From positions 1-6,376 of the forward strand of contig DPLS01000298.1 of assembly GCA_003541875.1 (NCBI GenBank): 6,376 nucleotides of DNA, read 5' to 3'. Every line of letters starts with the position of its first letter. The first letter of the stretch is position 1. The position numbers were made by a program, and so were the translations under genes. The notes beneath the pieces are model-generated. The model was not told the origin of the DNA and searched no databases. It saw only the letters and a list, made by a program, of their open reading frames with translations. This DNA comes from Bacteroidota bacterium (GTDB lineage Bacteria; Bacteroidota; Ignavibacteria; UBA10030; UBA6906). This document shows positions 1-5,284 of this stretch, one piece after another.

Positions 1-614
1 TGCTGATAGTTCTTCTGCCGGAAACTCTTGAGATCGATCTTGTAGAGCTGAACATACGGTTGGAGGAATTCGATGACCTCGGGAGTACCGTTCCCGTTGG
101 AAACGTATGAGCACCTGATACCGTACGTACGGGCCAGCTTGAAAATCTCCACCGCCCACTCACTTGTAATGAGCGGTTCATTGTATGTGCTTGTGATGAC
201 AGGTGCTTTGTGTTCGAGTGCAAAGCCTACAATCTGTTCGGGTCTCACGATCTCCGGAGTTGCGGTTGCCTTCGGGTCGCGGATCGCCTGTGAGGTGAAC
301 CAATTCTGGCAGTATCCGCAGTGGTAGTCGCATCCCAGCATGCCGAAGCTTAGCGCTGTAGCGCCGGGCAGCGCATGGAAAAAAGGCTTCTTCTCGATAG
401 GGTCAAGTGCGATACCGGCTGTGTATCCATACGGTACGTAGAGTAGACCCCCCTTGTTGAAACGTACTTTGCAGATGCCATCGCGGTCGGGTCCAATCTT
501 GCAGCAATGTCCACAGGCAAAACACCGAACCCAGCTGTCGGGCATCTTCTCGTAGAGGTGGCCTTCTCTCGTGTGTTGTGCAAGAAGGTCATGAAGCGCA
601 AGTGTTCCAGCCAT
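1..614 (-). CDS. amrS: AmmeMemoRadiSam system radical SAM enzyme (AmrS-like), N-terminal part, cut by window edge
   Basis: Reading the complement from the ATG at 614 gives 204 codons with no stop before the window edge, so the C-terminus is missing. The radical SAM cluster motif CX3CX2C is clear at C95, C99 and C102 (GCDYHCGYCQNW), the site that binds the 4Fe-4S cluster and S-adenosylmethionine. Upstream lies the family's second Cys-rich motif, C31-x2-C34-G-H-C-C38 with IGPDRDGIC48KVR after it; the family form is CxxCPHxC...GxCxVR. Other family-typical segments are VPYGYTAGIALDPIEKKPFFH (about 60-80), STYNEPLI (142-149) and YKIDLKSF (191-198). Known members act as cytoplasmic radical SAM enzymes found with the Memo and AMMECR1 families; the chemistry is not well established. 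No Memo or AMMECR1 partner is visible here, although they could lie beyond the left edge. Start choice: GGAAG lies 7 bases before this ATG, and an earlier ATG at 626 is out of frame and stops after four codons. The gene has its own promoter-like motif after nfo. Family assignment is firm; the symbol is a database convention. Confidence 0.92.
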   Translation of the reverse strand, partial: MAGTLALHDLLAQHTREGHLYEKMPDSWVRCFACGHCCKIGPDRDGICKVRFNKGGLLYVPYGYTAGIALDPIEKKPFFHALPGATALSFGMLGCDYHCGYCQNWFTSQAIRDPKATATPEIVRPEQIVGFALEHKAPVITSTYNEPLITSEWAVEIFKLARTYGIRCSYVSNGNGTPEVIEFLQPYVQLYKIDLKSFRQKNYQ

Positions 615-636
615 CAGAGCTCTTCCATTCTCCCCT

Positions 637-666
637 AATATACCATCGCTTCTCGACAGATGTCAA
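637..666 (-). promoter_or_regulatory. Promoter for the radical SAM gene (TTGACA-N18-TATATT)
   Basis: On the minus strand a perfect TTGACA (666-661) is followed after 18 bases by TATATT (642-637). This fits a sigma-70 promoter. It also fits the TTG-N21-TATATT layout seen before other genes in the window. The predicted transcription start falls around 630, leaving a short leader that contains the purine-rich stretch GGGGAGAATGGAAGAG before the ATG at 614. The motif begins just after the nfo stop codon, so the radical SAM gene need not depend on nfo transcription. Read from sequence only; no transcript data. Confidence 0.6.
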
Positions 667-692
667 GCAGGATTTGTCCGACAGGGCGAACC

Positions 693-1550
693 TTACCGTA
701 CCAACGATTTGAGTACGGTCATATTCTCAACGTCCTCATGCATATCTTCGCTCTTCGGTGTCTCGAGGATCTTGGGAATATTCGTAAGGCGGGGATCGTT
801 CATCAAAGATCTGAATCCTTGTAGGCCGATTTTTCCTGATCCGATGTGCTCATGCCTGTCGACTCTTGAGCCAAACTCTTTCTTCGAATCATTCACATGC
901 ACCGCAACAAGCCGGTTCAGTCCGACGATATCATCGAATGCCTTCAGAGTGTCTTCCCATCCACTCTCGGTGCCGATGTGATAACCTGCCGCGAAGAGGT
1001 GACAGGTGTCGAGACAGACCGCCATCCGTTCTCGTTCTTCCACGAGGTCGATTATCGAGCGGAGATGTTCGAACCGATAACCAAGTGTGCTTCCTTGGCC
1101 CGCGGTCGATTCTATTGCGCTGAGGACATGAGACCCCGCAGTTTGGTCATGCGCGATATTGAGTGACTCAGCCACGCGTTTTATTCCGTCACCCTCTCCT
1201 GTTCCCAAATGTGCTCCCGGATGGAAGATAAGTGCTTTGATCCCCAACGATTCACATCTCGTTAGCTCGTCTGCAAATGCTGCACGGGATTTCTTGAGGA
1301 TTGACTTATCTGGTGCACAAAGATTGATCAGGTAGGCCGCATGAGCAACAACGGGAGCGATTGATGCTTTCGACTCTTCCGTCTTGTAGTTCTTAATGTC
1401 CTCGCCGGTGAGCGCGCGCCCCTGCCATTGGTTGTTGTTCTTTACGAACACCTGCATGGTCATACAACCAATAGATGTGCCCCGTGTGAATGCAGTATGC
1501 ACGCCACCGCTGATGGACATGTGCGCGCCGAGAAAGGGGTCTTTCTTCAT
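693..1550 (-). CDS. nfo: Endonuclease IV (deoxyribonuclease IV, AP endonuclease)
   Basis: A complete 285-residue protein, the usual length for this family (E. coli Nfo is 285). It is a Zn-dependent TIM-barrel enzyme that cuts the phosphodiester bond 5' of abasic sites in base excision repair and also removes 3' blocking groups; it acts in the cytoplasm. All nine metal ligands expected from E. coli Nfo can be placed: H70 (HAAYLINL), H110 (HPGAH), E147 (IESTAGQG), D181 and H184 (CLDTCHLFAAGY), H218 (HVNDSK), D231 and H233 (VDRHEHIGSG), E263 (ILETP). The N-terminal GAHMSISGG (8-16) and QVFVKNNNQW (33-42) are also typical. One small difference: residue 191 is His where the family usually has Asp (FAAGYD); it is not a metal ligand. 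The ATG at 1550 sits just before the first conserved residues, so the start is well fixed, yet no Shine-Dalgarno sequence precedes it. A TATCTTC box lies almost against the start codon. Downstream is the separately promoted radical SAM gene, 78 bases away. Confidence 0.97.
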   Translation of the reverse strand: MKKDPFLGAHMSISGGVHTAFTRGTSIGCMTMQVFVKNNNQWQGRALTGEDIKNYKTEESKASIAPVVAHAAYLINLCAPDKSILKKSRAAFADELTRCESLGIKALIFHPGAHLGTGEGDGIKRVAESLNIAHDQTAGSHVLSAIESTAGQGSTLGYRFEHLRSIIDLVEERERMAVCLDTCHLFAAGYHIGTESGWEDTLKAFDDIVGLNRLVAVHVNDSKKEFGSRVDRHEHIGSGKIGLQGFRSLMNDPRLTNIPKILETPKSEDMHEDVENMTVLKSLVR

Positions 1551-1554
1551 ACTG

Positions 1555-1584
1555 GAAGATACGAAAGTGAATCATTGCAGACAA
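1555..1584 (-). promoter_or_regulatory. Possible promoter for nfo, very close to the start codon
   Basis: On the minus strand TTG (1584-1582) is followed after 20 bases by TATCTTC (1561-1555), four bases before the nfo ATG. The spacing matches the other promoter-like motifs here, but the second box is a weaker match to TATATT or TAnnTTTG. If real, transcription would start at or next to the ATG, which would fit the lack of a ribosome binding site. A promoter further upstream in 1585-1684 cannot be excluded. Confidence 0.35.
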
Positions 1585-1634
1585 CGAGATGATTGCCCAT
1601 AGCACGCGAATTCAAACTCTCTGATCAAAAGCAG

Positions 1635-1663
1635 AACGGGGAATGTAGAAAACACTCCCCGTT
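1635..1663 (-). terminator. Terminator-like hairpin downstream of the S46 peptidase gene
   Basis: A 12-base arm (AACGGGGAATGT, 1635-1646) pairs with ACACTCCCCGTT (1652-1663) around a 5-base loop. The stem is 8 bp, one A-C mismatch, then 3 bp. It lies 21 bases past the peptidase stop codon in the minus direction and before the nfo start. On the minus strand it is followed by CTGCTTTTGATC, so the T-run is short and offset by four bases; this may be a modest intrinsic terminator. It separates the peptidase from nfo. Confidence 0.65.
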
Positions 1664-1684
1664 GGGCCTAAGTGATTGGTTGTG

Positions 1685-3853
1685 CTATCGAATCACCATC
1701 TCGCTCAATAGATGTTGCGCACCGGAGAATTTGTCGAGCAGGAAGAGGGCGTATCGTGCATCAACACTGATGCTGCGGTTGTAGTCGTGTTGGTAGTAGT
1801 AATCGCCAACGATGCCTTCCCAGTTGCCATCAAAGGCACATCCAATCAACTCGCCCTTTCCGTTAATCACAGGGCTTCCGGAGTTGCCACCGGTGATGTC
1901 GTTGTCCGTCAGGAATGCGACCGGAATATCGTTCGACTGCTTATCAACGTACTTACCGAAGTCTCGGTTCTTCCAAAGTTCCTTGAGTTTTGGCGGGACA
2001 ATAAAAGGATCATCTGCCGCCTCCTTTTCGATAACCCCGGTCAGCGTCGTTGCAAACGAATAATGTACAGCATCCCGCGGCGCAATGGGCATTGCCTGAC
2101 CGTAGGTAAACCGAATGGTCCTGTTGGCGTCAGGGTACGTGACATCGATCTTTTTCCACTCCATCCATGCCCGGACAAACCGCTCCCGCAAGCCGTTCAA
2201 GGTGGTATTAATCTCCTGTACCTTGGCTTGCACCGGACGTTGGTCGGCAGCAATCTTTCGTGCAAACTCCACAAACGCATCGTTGTTGATTTTCCGGGGA
2301 CTCTTCATGAGCAGCTCTTCGCAGCCCGCTGGCGTTATCAAGTCACTTCCGTCGTAAAGATCGTCGACAAAATCCTTGATCCGTTCTTCCCGCTCCTTAC
2401 CCAAGCGATTCCCGACAATCTCTCTCACAACTTCAAGTTGATATTCTGGACCCATGGCGGCTGATTTTAGCATCAGGGCAACGCACATTTGCTTGTCGAC
2501 AGCCGGGTCTGTGTCCTTGAGCGTGGAGTTGACGAATTCCATTATTGGCGCCCGCTCTTTCTCGGATGGCTCCACGATGTGTCCCAAAGAGTCTTTGATT
2601 GGCGTGTCGACAAATGAAGCGAACCGATTCGCGATTCGGAGGAGGTTCACGCCAGACGTCAAGTTCATGAGCAACAGATTCTTTCTTTCCAGTTTGCGAA
2701 GCTCATCGGTAGCTTTCCGCAGGTCGTTGAGCAGAGAACCATTTTTGCTGCTGAGGTCTGTGTTTGAAGCAATGTATGCGGCAAACCTGGCTTCCTCTGC
2801 CCGCTTCACTGCGATCACGTCACTGCGGCGAATCCCCTCCATCATGCCAAGGAATTTCTTGTATGTATTGGCAATGCCCCGCAACGCGCTGGCGTATTTG
2901 ATTGCGATGGCACGATTATCCTTTGACGCCTCTTCAATGATGTCGATTCTTGTCTTGTAGAGTTCGATTGTGGTGGGCAGAGTTTCGTCCCGTGCGAACT
3001 CAACCCCGGATGCCTCACGATATCGAAATGTTCTTCCCGGGAATCCAATGATCATTGTAATCGAGCCTTCTTTGTATCCCCTGGTTGAGATAGGCAGAAA
3101 CCTCTTTGGTTTGAAGGGGACGTTCTCCTTTGCGTACTTTGCAGGTTTTCCGTCGGGGCCCGTATATGCTCGCATTAAAGAGAAATCACCAGTGTGTCGA
3201 GGCCAAATCCAGTTATCTACCTCACCCCCAAAATTGCCGATGGAACTTGGCGGAGCGTACACGAGGCGTATGTCTGTCAAGCGCAGAGAAGTGAAAAGAT
3301 AGTACTTGACGCCACTATACATTTCAGCAATTTTGCTGGTGCGACCGGGCTCGGTGGGAACCGCGTCTTCCAGCTCCTTGATCTTTGCCTGAACTGTGCG
3401 CGTCCGCTCTTCAGGTGTCATTGACGCGGTCGTTCCAGACAACACTTCTTCAGTTACATCTTTCATCGACTCGACGACTTCCGCCGTGGTCGGAGTTGCC
3501 AGTTCCTCGGACCGATTTTTTGCCACGAATCCGTTTGCCAAGTAGTCGTTTTGCAGTGAACTCAGTCTCTGTATGCTGCCGTATGCTACATGGTGGTTTG
3601 TAATGATCAGTCCTTCTGACGAGATGAACGAGCCCGTTCCTCCGCCGAGTTGCACCACAGCATCTTTCAAGCTGGGACCGTTGGCGCTGTAAATCTGATC
3701 GGGAGTGAGTTCGAGGCCGGTCTTCTTCATCTCGGCGAGCGGGAGCCTGTTGATGGAATCAAGGAGCCACATGCCTTCGTCAACCCACGCACTGCCAAGG
3801 AAGACAGCGAGTGCTGCAATCGCGAAAAGAGAGAAGCGTATGGAATGTTTCAT
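1685..3853 (-). CDS. S46 family dipeptidyl-peptidase, DPP7-like, secreted
   Basis: A complete 722-residue serine exopeptidase of MEROPS family S46 (P. gingivalis DPP7 is about 712). These periplasmic or surface enzymes remove dipeptides from the N-terminus of oligopeptides for uptake. Residues 1-22 form a signal peptide (MKH, hydrophobic core, GSA) with cleavage probably after A22, leaving WVDEGMW, close to the mature start of family members. The chymotrypsin-type halves flank a long helical insert (about 270-550). Triad candidates are H88 in TNHHVAYG, D213 in GGEVDNWIWPRHTGDF and S658 in TGGNSGSPV. The S1-pocket position, 18 residues after the Ser, is Gly676 in AFDGNWEG. DPP11, which is Asp/Glu specific, has Arg there, and DPP7 has Gly, so a hydrophobic P1 preference is predicted. 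Start choice: this ATG gives a clean signal peptide and has GGAAA upstream; an in-frame TTG at 3877 would add eight residues (MFQIPETP) before it and is less likely. The gene has its own promoter-like motif and a hairpin after the stop. Confidence 0.94.
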   Translation of the reverse strand: MKHSIRFSLFAIAALAVFLGSAWVDEGMWLLDSINRLPLAEMKKTGLELTPDQIYSANGPSLKDAVVQLGGGTGSFISSEGLIITNHHVAYGSIQRLSSLQNDYLANGFVAKNRSEELATPTTAEVVESMKDVTEEVLSGTTASMTPEERTRTVQAKIKELEDAVPTEPGRTSKIAEMYSGVKYYLFTSLRLTDIRLVYAPPSSIGNFGGEVDNWIWPRHTGDFSLMRAYTGPDGKPAKYAKENVPFKPKRFLPISTRGYKEGSITMIIGFPGRTFRYREASGVEFARDETLPTTIELYKTRIDIIEEASKDNRAIAIKYASALRGIANTYKKFLGMMEGIRRSDVIAVKRAEEARFAAYIASNTDLSSKNGSLLNDLRKATDELRKLERKNLLLMNLTSGVNLLRIANRFASFVDTPIKDSLGHIVEPSEKERAPIMEFVNSTLKDTDPAVDKQMCVALMLKSAAMGPEYQLEVVREIVGNRLGKEREERIKDFVDDLYDGSDLITPAGCEELLMKSPRKINNDAFVEFARKIAADQRPVQAKVQEINTTLNGLRERFVRAWMEWKKIDVTYPDANRTIRFTYGQAMPIAPRDAVHYSFATTLTGVIEKEAADDPFIVPPKLKELWKNRDFGKYVDKQSNDIPVAFLTDNDITGGNSGSPVINGKGELIGCAFDGNWEGIVGDYYYQHDYNRSISVDARYALFLLDKFSGAQHLLSEMVIR

Positions 3854-3947
3854 GGGTGTTTCCGGTATTTGAAACAAGGTGATTGTGACCTCATAGAACG
3901 GGACCCGACCAAACGGATCTGTGCAGGTCGGCGATGGGGGACTGCTT

Positions 3948-3977
3948 CAATATAGCAATCCTCGGGTTTCAAGACAA
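3948..3977 (-). promoter_or_regulatory. Probable promoter for the S46 peptidase
   Basis: In the 162-base gap between the HD gene and the peptidase, the minus strand carries TTG (3977-3975), a 20-base spacer and TATATTG (3954-3948). This resembles the Bacteroidota -33/-7 promoter form (TTG / TAnnTTTG) minus one T. An overlapping TTGAAA (3972-3967) is only 12 bases from the box, too close for a classical sigma-70 pair. The leader would be roughly 90 bases. I see no riboswitch-like fold in it by eye. Confidence 0.5.
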
Positions 3978-4015
3978 CGGAGAAAGTGTGGCAGTGAGTG
4001 AAGAGGCGCAGAGCG

Positions 4016-4789
4016 TCACGCCTTGCCGTCTGCCTCGAGGAAGAACCGGTTCAGATACGCTACCATAAATTCGTGCCTATGTGCTGCAATTCTTCTTGCG
4101 GTTTCTGTATTCATAAGATCTCTCAACAACAGCAGTTTCTCGTAAAAGTGGTTGATGGTCGTGCTCCTGCTATTCTTGTATTCCTCAAATGATTGATGAA
4201 GCGTTGGTGAAATTTCTGGATTGTGGATCTCCTGACCTTTGTATCCGCCATACGCGAACGCGCGTGCAATACCGACAGCACCGAGCGCATCCAGACGGTC
4301 GGCGTCCTGTACAACCATCCCCTCCTTGGTTTTCATCGAGGTTTGAACGCCCGCACCCTTGAAGGAGAGGTCATCAACCATCTCGCAGACGTGCGAGATG
4401 GTTGTCTCGTCGACATTGACGCTCATAAGCCATTCTCTCGCCGCTCTCGAACCCGCCTTTTCATCACCGCCCTGAAATTTCCAGTCGGCGATGTCGTGCA
4501 GCAAAGCAGCAAGCTCGACGACAAACAGATCGACGTCTTCCTGCCTCCCAATGAGAAGCGCGTTGCGCCATACCCGGTGCACATGCCACCAATCGTGGCC
4601 GGCGCCATTGCCGGAGAGCAGCTGCTTGACGTGGTCTGACGTCTTCTGAATGATCTCAGGTCGTGGCATGTTATAGTAGTCCGAGATTCTCGAAAATGGC
4701 TTTGTGATCTCTTTCCTCGCAGCGCATAAGTCGTCGTGGCTTTTGGGCTGCAAGAATCGGGTTGGCTCGCATAATACGGCTATCGGCAT
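4016..4789 (-). CDS. HD-domain phosphohydrolase (YpgQ/YedJ-like)
   Basis: A 257-residue reading in its long form. From residue 41 onward it matches the cytoplasmic HD hydrolase family of YpgQ and YedJ, metal-dependent phosphohydrolases; B. subtilis YpgQ has nucleotide pyrophosphohydrolase activity in vitro. Visible motifs are GHDWWHVHRVW (64-74, metal ligand probably H69), the HD pair H98-D99 in ELAALLHDIADWKF, and the distal Asp D164 in VQDADRLDALGAVGIARAFAYGG. The C-terminal FEEYKNSRSTTINHFYEKLLLL is also family typical. The substrate cannot be read from sequence. Start is uncertain. The ATG at 4789 has a good AAGGAG 11 bases upstream but adds 40 residues that look unlike the family. The ATG at 4669 (MPRPEIIQKT) gives a normal-length 217-residue protein but has no clear ribosome binding site. 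The gene is divergent from the His/Cys-rich small-protein gene and lies 162 bases upstream of the peptidase, which has its own promoter-like motif. Confidence 0.9.
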   Translation of the reverse strand: MPIAVLCEPTRFLQPKSHDDLCAARKEITKPFSRISDYYNMPRPEIIQKTSDHVKQLLSGNGAGHDWWHVHRVWRNALLIGRQEDVDLFVVELAALLHDIADWKFQGGDEKAGSRAAREWLMSVNVDETTISHVCEMVDDLSFKGAGVQTSMKTKEGMVVQDADRLDALGAVGIARAFAYGGYKGQEIHNPEISPTLHQSFEEYKNSRSTTINHFYEKLLLLRDLMNTETARRIAAHRHEFMVAYLNRFFLEADGKA

Positions 4790-4800
4790 ACTAATTCAAG

Positions 4801-4806
4801 CTCCTT
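4801..4806 (-). promoter_or_regulatory. Ribosome binding site supporting the long start of the HD gene
   Basis: On the minus strand AAGGAG precedes the ATG at 4789 by 11 bases, slightly longer than the usual 5-9. A TTG inside the gap is followed at once by a stop (TTG AAT TAG), so it cannot be the start. This site is the main reason to keep the 257-residue form. Confidence 0.45.
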
Positions 4807-4815
4807 AAATGCGCC

Positions 4816-4845
4816 TTGCTTCTCCGAGAACATACTTCTATATTT
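4816..4845 (+). promoter_or_regulatory. Promoter of the His/Cys-rich small-protein gene
   Basis: TTG (4816-4818), a 20-base spacer and TATATTT (4839-4845) lie in the 63-base divergent gap. Only seven bases (AACCCAC) separate the box from the ATG at 4853, and none resembles a Shine-Dalgarno. Transcription would begin near or at the ATG, implying a leaderless or nearly leaderless message. I looked for an obvious palindromic operator such as a Zur or Fur box over this promoter and saw none that I would defend. Confidence 0.5.
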
Positions 4846-4852
4846 AACCCAC

Positions 4853-5206
4853 ATGAATCGGCATCTCCGAAATACAGTTGCCCGGCTTGTACTCTCCGCC
4901 TACCTGCTGGCAGGCGTTCTGCTTGAGGTTGGGCACCACCATCCTCACGACTTCCTGCTTGCTGCGACCGCAACCATCTCCAGCCATAATTGTGGCGAGA
5001 AGGAGATTCACATCCCGCTGGACAAGCGTCACGACTGTCTCGCGTGTGTGCAGTCAATACAGCGCGTCAGCAGCAAAGCGGTACAATTCGCTGGCACCCA
5101 CACCGCAGTCTTCTGTCTTATGAGCATGCCCGTTCTGGCTGAACAGGAACTAGAGACAGATGTCCTCCACTCCGGCAAGCGTGGTCCTCCCGCTCTCTTT
5201 CTATAA
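4853..5206 (+). CDS. Small His/Cys-rich secreted or membrane-anchored protein, function unknown
   Basis: A 117-residue protein that I cannot assign to a named family. An N-terminal basic stretch (MNRHLRNTVAR) leads into a hydrophobic segment at about 12-26 (LVLSAYLLAGVLLEV), which is either a signal peptide without an obvious cleavage site or a membrane anchor. Potential metal ligands follow: H28, H29, H30 and H32 (GHHHPHDF), H45 and C47 (HNCGEKE), H53, then H60, C62 and C65 (HDCLAC), with H83 and C88 later. A second weakly hydrophobic segment spans about 81-96. The tail is KRGPPALFL; from memory, a C-terminal RGPP or RAPP is recurrent in small His/Cys-rich proteins encoded beside bacterial metal-transport genes, including DUF2946-like ones, but I cannot verify that here. 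Metal binding is therefore inferred. M1 is the only sensible start, since the next Met is near the C-terminus, although no ribosome binding site precedes it. The following gene, 78 bases on, encodes an outer-membrane barrel, probably its partner. Confidence 0.72.
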   Translation: MNRHLRNTVARLVLSAYLLAGVLLEVGHHHPHDFLLAATATISSHNCGEKEIHIPLDKRHDCLACVQSIQRVSSKAVQFAGTHTAVFCLMSMPVLAEQELETDVLHSGKRGPPALFL

Positions 5207-5242
5207 CCCCAATCAGCATACAATTTCCTATTCACGTCACCG

Positions 5243-5258
5243 TTCTTTCTGAAAAGAA
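5243..5258. repeat. Short inverted repeat between the small-protein and barrel genes
   Basis: TTCTTT and AAAGAA form a perfect 6-bp inverted repeat around CTGA, in the 78-base gap before the barrel gene. It is A/T rich and short. It could be a regulator half-site pair or a weak hairpin, but chance is also likely at this size. Confidence 0.3.
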
Positions 5259-5266
5259 TGTCTCAG

Positions 5267-5276
5267 CCCTTAAGGG
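5267..5276. repeat. Perfect palindrome CCCTTAAGGG overlapping the barrel gene's ribosome binding site
   Basis: The ten-base sequence is its own reverse complement, and its right half supplies the AAGGG of the Shine-Dalgarno. It has no loop, so in RNA it cannot fold fully on itself; a dimeric DNA-binding protein is the more natural reading if it is functional at all. It may be chance. Confidence 0.35.
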
Positions 5277-5280
5277 AGGG
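5272..5280 (+). promoter_or_regulatory. Strong ribosome binding site of the barrel gene
   Basis: AAGGGAGGG ends four bases before the ATG at 5285; the GGGAGG core has a 5-base spacing. It is the best Shine-Dalgarno in the window and fixes the start of the outer-membrane protein, which then begins with a good signal peptide. Its strength contrasts with the small-protein gene just upstream, which has none. Confidence 0.75.
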
Positions 5281-5284
5281 ATTC

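Noticed and set aside
73..327. 84-codon open frame on the plus strand
   Set aside because: Antisense to the radical SAM gene, including its CX3CX2C region. The real frame on the other strand is open across the edge and well conserved.
1712..2464. 250-codon open frame on the plus strand
   Set aside because: It lies wholly antisense to the S46 peptidase, whose protein is clearly conserved. The translation shows no recognisable domain, and it has the look of a mirror frame produced by codon bias.
2454..2960. 168-codon open frame on the plus strand
   Set aside because: Low-complexity Ser/Arg-rich translation antisense to the helical region of the peptidase; a shadow frame.
3854..4015. Possible small RNA or riboswitch in the gap before the peptidase
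   Set aside because: Apart from the promoter-like motif I found no conserved-looking stem set or small open frame with a ribosome binding site; the roughly 90-base leader is unremarkable by eye.
4223..4639. 138-codon open frame on the plus strand
   Set aside because: Antisense to the conserved core of the HD hydrolase, with no family resemblance and no promoter or ribosome binding site that stands out.
4807..4852. Zur- or Fur-like operator in the divergent gap
   Set aside because: The A/T-rich stretch AACATACTTCTATATTTAA looked tempting given the His/Cys-rich gene, but it lacks convincing dyad symmetry and is explained by the TATATTT promoter box.
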